34,990 nucleotides of DNA from Methanocella_A sp964548585. GTDB taxonomy: Archaea; Halobacteriota; Methanocellia; Methanocellales; Methanocellaceae. The stretch is taken from positions 1-34,990 of the forward strand of contig CAZJRS010000033.1 of NCBI GenBank assembly GCA_964548585.1, given 5' to 3'. The notes beneath the pieces are model-generated. The model ran no database searches. It was not told the origin of the DNA and saw only the letters and a list, made by a program, of their open reading frames with translations. Positions 32,577 through 34,990 of the stretch are shown piece after piece (the stretch's first letter is position 1; each line of letters starts with the position of its first letter). Made by a program: the position numbers and the translations under genes.

Positions 32577-33578
32577 TTAGACTTTGTTTATGTCGTAGAG
32601 GCTGATTACACCAGCTTGCGTGAAGTACCCGGTTGAGGAGGGTGCTGTCGCGAAGTCGATGTAGCTCTGCTCCAGTGCGCTTGGCTCGCCGTTGGTTATG
32701 TAGTACAGGTTCTTGACGTACGGGTAACCAGTGACATCGCCCTTCAGGCTCTTGATGATGTTAGCTGAGGTCGGCTGGATGCAGGTGGTAGCGTCAGCGT
32801 TGTTGACACCGAGAGCTACGAGGCCAGACTGGGTCGAGAAGCCGTAGTCAACGAAGCCGATTGCGGGTGTGGCAGAGTTTGCAATTGCACTTGCCATGCC
32901 GGAGTTACCTTCTTTACCGATTGCCTTGGAGGCCGAGATCAGAGTTGCAGAGCCGAGGAACTTTGCAAATTCATCTTCGGTTCCAGACCCATCTGCACGC
33001 TGGAATACTAAGGTGGTTGTACCTGCAGTAACTTCAGATGCTACGATGATGCCATCGGCGTTTGCATCAGCAATTGTTACCTTACCGTTTGCATCTGCAA
33101 GAGTGTATACCTGGACAAGGGCATTCTTTGTGATACCGGTTGCACCGACAGCTGCGTTAACTACTGGTACGATTGCGGAGCCACCGATCTCAGTCTGCTT
33201 CAGGTTAGGGTACTTAGCCATGTACTCTGCGGAGACCGGCTTAGAGGACGAACCGATGTCTACTGAGTCGAGGCCAGCGGACATGATGCCGACATCAGAG
33301 CCGCCGCCGGAGACGGTGACCTTGACGCCCTGGTGGGCCTTCATGAATCCCTCTGCGAGGATCTCGCTCAGGGGCTGAACACTGGTCGAACCGGCGACGA
33401 GCAGTTCTGCGGACGATGCACCGGAGGTGTCGCCAATGCTGGTTTCATCTGCTACGCTCGAGGAAAAGGTCCCCATTAACATGCCGACTGCCGCCGCGCC
33501 GATGATGGCGACGACGATCAGCACGAGTGTCGCTACAACCGGCGACACGGCTTGATCATTCTTTAACAGTTTGAACAT
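32577..33578 (-). CDS. pstS: Phosphate-binding protein with type IV pilin-type N-terminus (PstS-pilin hybrid)
   Basis: 333 aa from ATG 33578, which has AGGAG about 10 nt upstream; the frame is open nine more codons. Residues 1-36, FKLLKNDQAVSPVVATLVLI followed by VVAIIGAAAVGMLMG, match the archaeal pilin pattern (charged leader, then AVSPV and a 20-residue helix), not a lipoprotein signal: there is no lipobox cysteine. A short Ser/Asp linker (37-57) follows, then a PstS fold with VAGSTSVQPLSE, SGGGSDVGIM, DIGSSSKP and RADGSGTEDEF. It should be processed by a prepilin peptidase and held or assembled by the N-terminal helix. First gene of an operon with pstC, pstA, a TadA ATPase and two TadC proteins. 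Confidence 0.93.
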   Translation of the reverse strand: MFKLLKNDQAVSPVVATLVLIVVAIIGAAAVGMLMGTFSSSVADETSIGDTSGASSAELLVAGSTSVQPLSEILAEGFMKAHQGVKVTVSGGGSDVGIMSAGLDSVDIGSSSKPVSAEYMAKYPNLKQTEIGGSAIVPVVNAAVGATGITKNALVQVYTLADANGKVTIADANADGIIVASEVTAGTTTLVFQRADGSGTEDEFAKFLGSATLISASKAIGKEGNSGMASAIANSATPAIGFVDYGFSTQSGLVALGVNNADATTCIQPTSANIIKSLKGDVTGYPYVKNLYYITNGEPSALEQSYIDFATAPSSTGYFTQAGVISLYDINKV

Positions 33579-34146
33579 ACGAATTTCTCTCCTATTTACG
33601 CACAACGCCAGACACCTGTACTATAGGAGCAAAGACCGACAGACCGAAACCTAGTTATACTGGACAAGCTAACAATTAGCATGCCAGTGGTCAATCAGTC
33701 CCTGCATGGTGGACAAGCAGGAATCTTGGTTGCCGCGTGGTTTATTCTTTTGTTTTATGTCTTTTCTTTTTATCCAGCCATCCGTTTTAGCGTCTCTTTA
33801 TCGATCCGCTGACCGGATTGTTCCGCTGGAGCATGTCGTCATCTGACATGCAATTGAACTATAAGCTCCAGGGTGTAATTACATTTATGAATTTAGAATA
33901 TGGGAAGAACAGTTGCCTATATTTGACAATATAGAACACTATACGTCGTCATTACCAGTATATAATAGAACGGATAATTTTATCAAAACACCTAATAGAA
34001 CAGGGATTTCTGCTGCAGAACCATAATATCAGTGCACGTTTTGATAAGCTTGCTTATAGTGAATAAATGCATTTGAGAGTATGCTATATAGACTACGTAG
34101 AATGGTTATATGGCCTAACGCTAATTTTTACTTTTCAGGAATGACT
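33579..34146. promoter_or_regulatory. Divergent control region of pstS2 and the secreted-protein gene
   Basis: 568 bp, mostly AT-rich. CCTATAGTAC (33617-33626) can be the pstS2 TATA box. ATTTAGAATAT (33891-33901) repeats the right half of the Pho motif seen near pstS1. The word TAGAAC recurs at 33932, 33966 and 33996 and AGAAC at 33906, at intervals of 27, 34 and 30 nt. TATATAGAC at 34084-34092 may serve the plus-strand gene. Confidence 0.4.
33681..33812 (+). CDS. Possible 43-aa single-helix membrane peptide
   Basis: Frame from ATG 33681 to TGA at 33810-33812. Residues 12-34 are strongly hydrophobic and aromatic (AGILVAAWFILLFYVFSFYP). No ribosome binding site; TTATAC at 33655-33660 lies about 25 nt upstream, as for a leaderless transcript. 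It is divergent from pstS2. Nothing else supports it, and a chance frame is possible. Confidence 0.3.
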   Translation: MPVVNQSLHGGQAGILVAAWFILLFYVFSFYPAIRFSVSLSIR

Positions 34147-34713
34147 ATGTCAAGGATAAAAATTACCCGGAAACAGATCAGGTCCGGGATCGGTATATTA
34201 TGTCTATTCGTCTTGATCGTTTCTACGTTTGCCTATGCCGTGACGGGTATGAGTGGTAGTAAAAGCGGAAGTCCCAGCTCGATACTAACTGGAAATGGTA
34301 CTGAATTGTATCTTATGGTTAACCCGAACAACAATACGGCAGATTACCTGTTAAAGGCTGTCGGTGGCGGTTTATATATCGAGTACCTCCGACCGGGGGC
34401 TCAACTCAGCATTCCGCTGAACTCTACCATTCAAATCACTGCCTATGCGTGCAACTATGAACGGGAGAATATGACTCATCAAGTGATCGCATACCAGGGA
34501 ATTGTTGATCCTGATAACACGCTTAACTTGACGATCTTATTCAATTCAACAGCCACTACACCTGTTCGCGCTGGAAACACTATGGAATATCAGATTAACG
34601 TTTCTCCAGCATACGCTTCTGAGAAAAGTTTCATTGGGGTAGCGTTAATAGATGCTTCCGACAGCAATTCAGGGATGCTAAATATGACAAGTGTTAACGC
34701 TAGTGTTTATTGA
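34147..34713 (+). CDS. Secreted sequon-rich protein of unknown function
   Basis: 188 aa from ATG 34147, chosen because AGGA lies 6 nt upstream; the frame is open to 34081 and ATG 34141 is also possible. A basic start and a hydrophobic segment (GIGILCLFVLIVSTFAYAV) form a signal peptide or anchor. The exported part is beta-rich and has many N-glycosylation sequons (NGT, NNT, NST, NMT, NLT, NST, NVS, NMT, NAS). No family recognised and no C-terminal anchor. It shares a control region with pstS2, which may mean a surface role under the same conditions. Confidence 0.65.
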   Translation: MSRIKITRKQIRSGIGILCLFVLIVSTFAYAVTGMSGSKSGSPSSILTGNGTELYLMVNPNNNTADYLLKAVGGGLYIEYLRPGAQLSIPLNSTIQITAYACNYERENMTHQVIAYQGIVDPDNTLNLTILFNSTATTPVRAGNTMEYQINVSPAYASEKSFIGVALIDASDSNSGMLNMTSVNASVY

Positions 34714-34990
34714 TAGCTGATCTGATTTTTCCGGATTAGTTTATCTGGAGAGTCTACTATTTTTAATACTTTTTTATATTTGAACTTGGGCACTATAAAC
34801 TGTCTAATCATAATTTAAAAGTTATACGGTTTAAGCTCGTATCGCCGTGATGTAAGGGCCGAATGGCAACGATACAATCGTTTAGTTATCCATGAGTTGA
34901 AAATATTATAATAAATGCCGATTTTCATCGAATAAAATCTTCCACTCTAAGTTATATCGGCCAAGGCACGCGCATGCATCCTTATTATAG
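34714..34990. other. AT-rich end of window without a gene
   Basis: 277 bp with no coding frame. One imperfect stem is possible: GTATCGCC (34839-34846) with GGC-AA-CGATAC (34865-34875). Nothing else seen. Confidence 0.5.

Overview
The window looks like part of a euryarchaeal, methanogen-type genome; Methanocella or a related class II methanogen is my best guess, by inference only. The reasons are a topoisomerase VI pair, archaeal ThiC, a tubulin-like FtsZ paralog, AbrB-PhoU regulators, TATA boxes 25-30 nt upstream of start codons, prepilin-type signals and TadA/TadC-type pilus genes. Three runs of exactly 100 N (7409-7508, 8722-8821, 20589-20688) are assembly gaps, so this is probably a draft scaffold.

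Layout. 1-560 holds the 5' part of a ferredoxin-NADP-reductase-like gene (minus). 794-3558 is top6B-top6A (plus), convergent with a PAS-PAS histidine kinase. 5204-12129 is a housekeeping and hypothetical stretch: alpha/beta hydrolase, Exo5/Cas4-like nuclease, zinc alcohol dehydrogenase, AlkD-type protein (5' end lost in a gap), methyltransferase, DUF2284 protein, a small membrane protein and a pyruvate-kinase-C-like protein. A divergent FtsZ paralog (12245-13258) is divergent to thiC (13473-14747). Thereafter come a candidate structured RNA and a metallophosphoesterase.

15944-21758 is a complete phosphate locus read leftwards: AbrB-PhoU regulator, a 17-bp tandem array, an overlooked 55-aa four-cysteine protein, then pstS-pstC-pstA-pstB-phoU. 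A 19-bp motif lies upstream of pstS and of the 55-aa gene, and part of it lies upstream of the regulator.

21904-25846 holds two paralogous small membrane proteins, a PKD-domain pilin-like protein, an overlooked 54-aa membrane peptide and a FlaH/KaiC-like protein with a decayed P-loop.

25956-33578 is the most striking part. It is one leftward gene string: a phosphate-binding protein with a type IV pilin N-terminus instead of a lipoprotein signal, then PstC and PstA with no PstB, then a TadA/GspE-type assembly ATPase and two TadC/FlaJ-type membrane proteins. Three of the junctions are 4-nt ATGA overlaps. This resembles a phosphate version of the sugar-binding bindosome known from Sulfolobus: binding proteins assembled like pilins at the cell surface, here wired directly to the permease operon. 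A secreted sequon-rich protein and an AT-rich divergent control region close the window.
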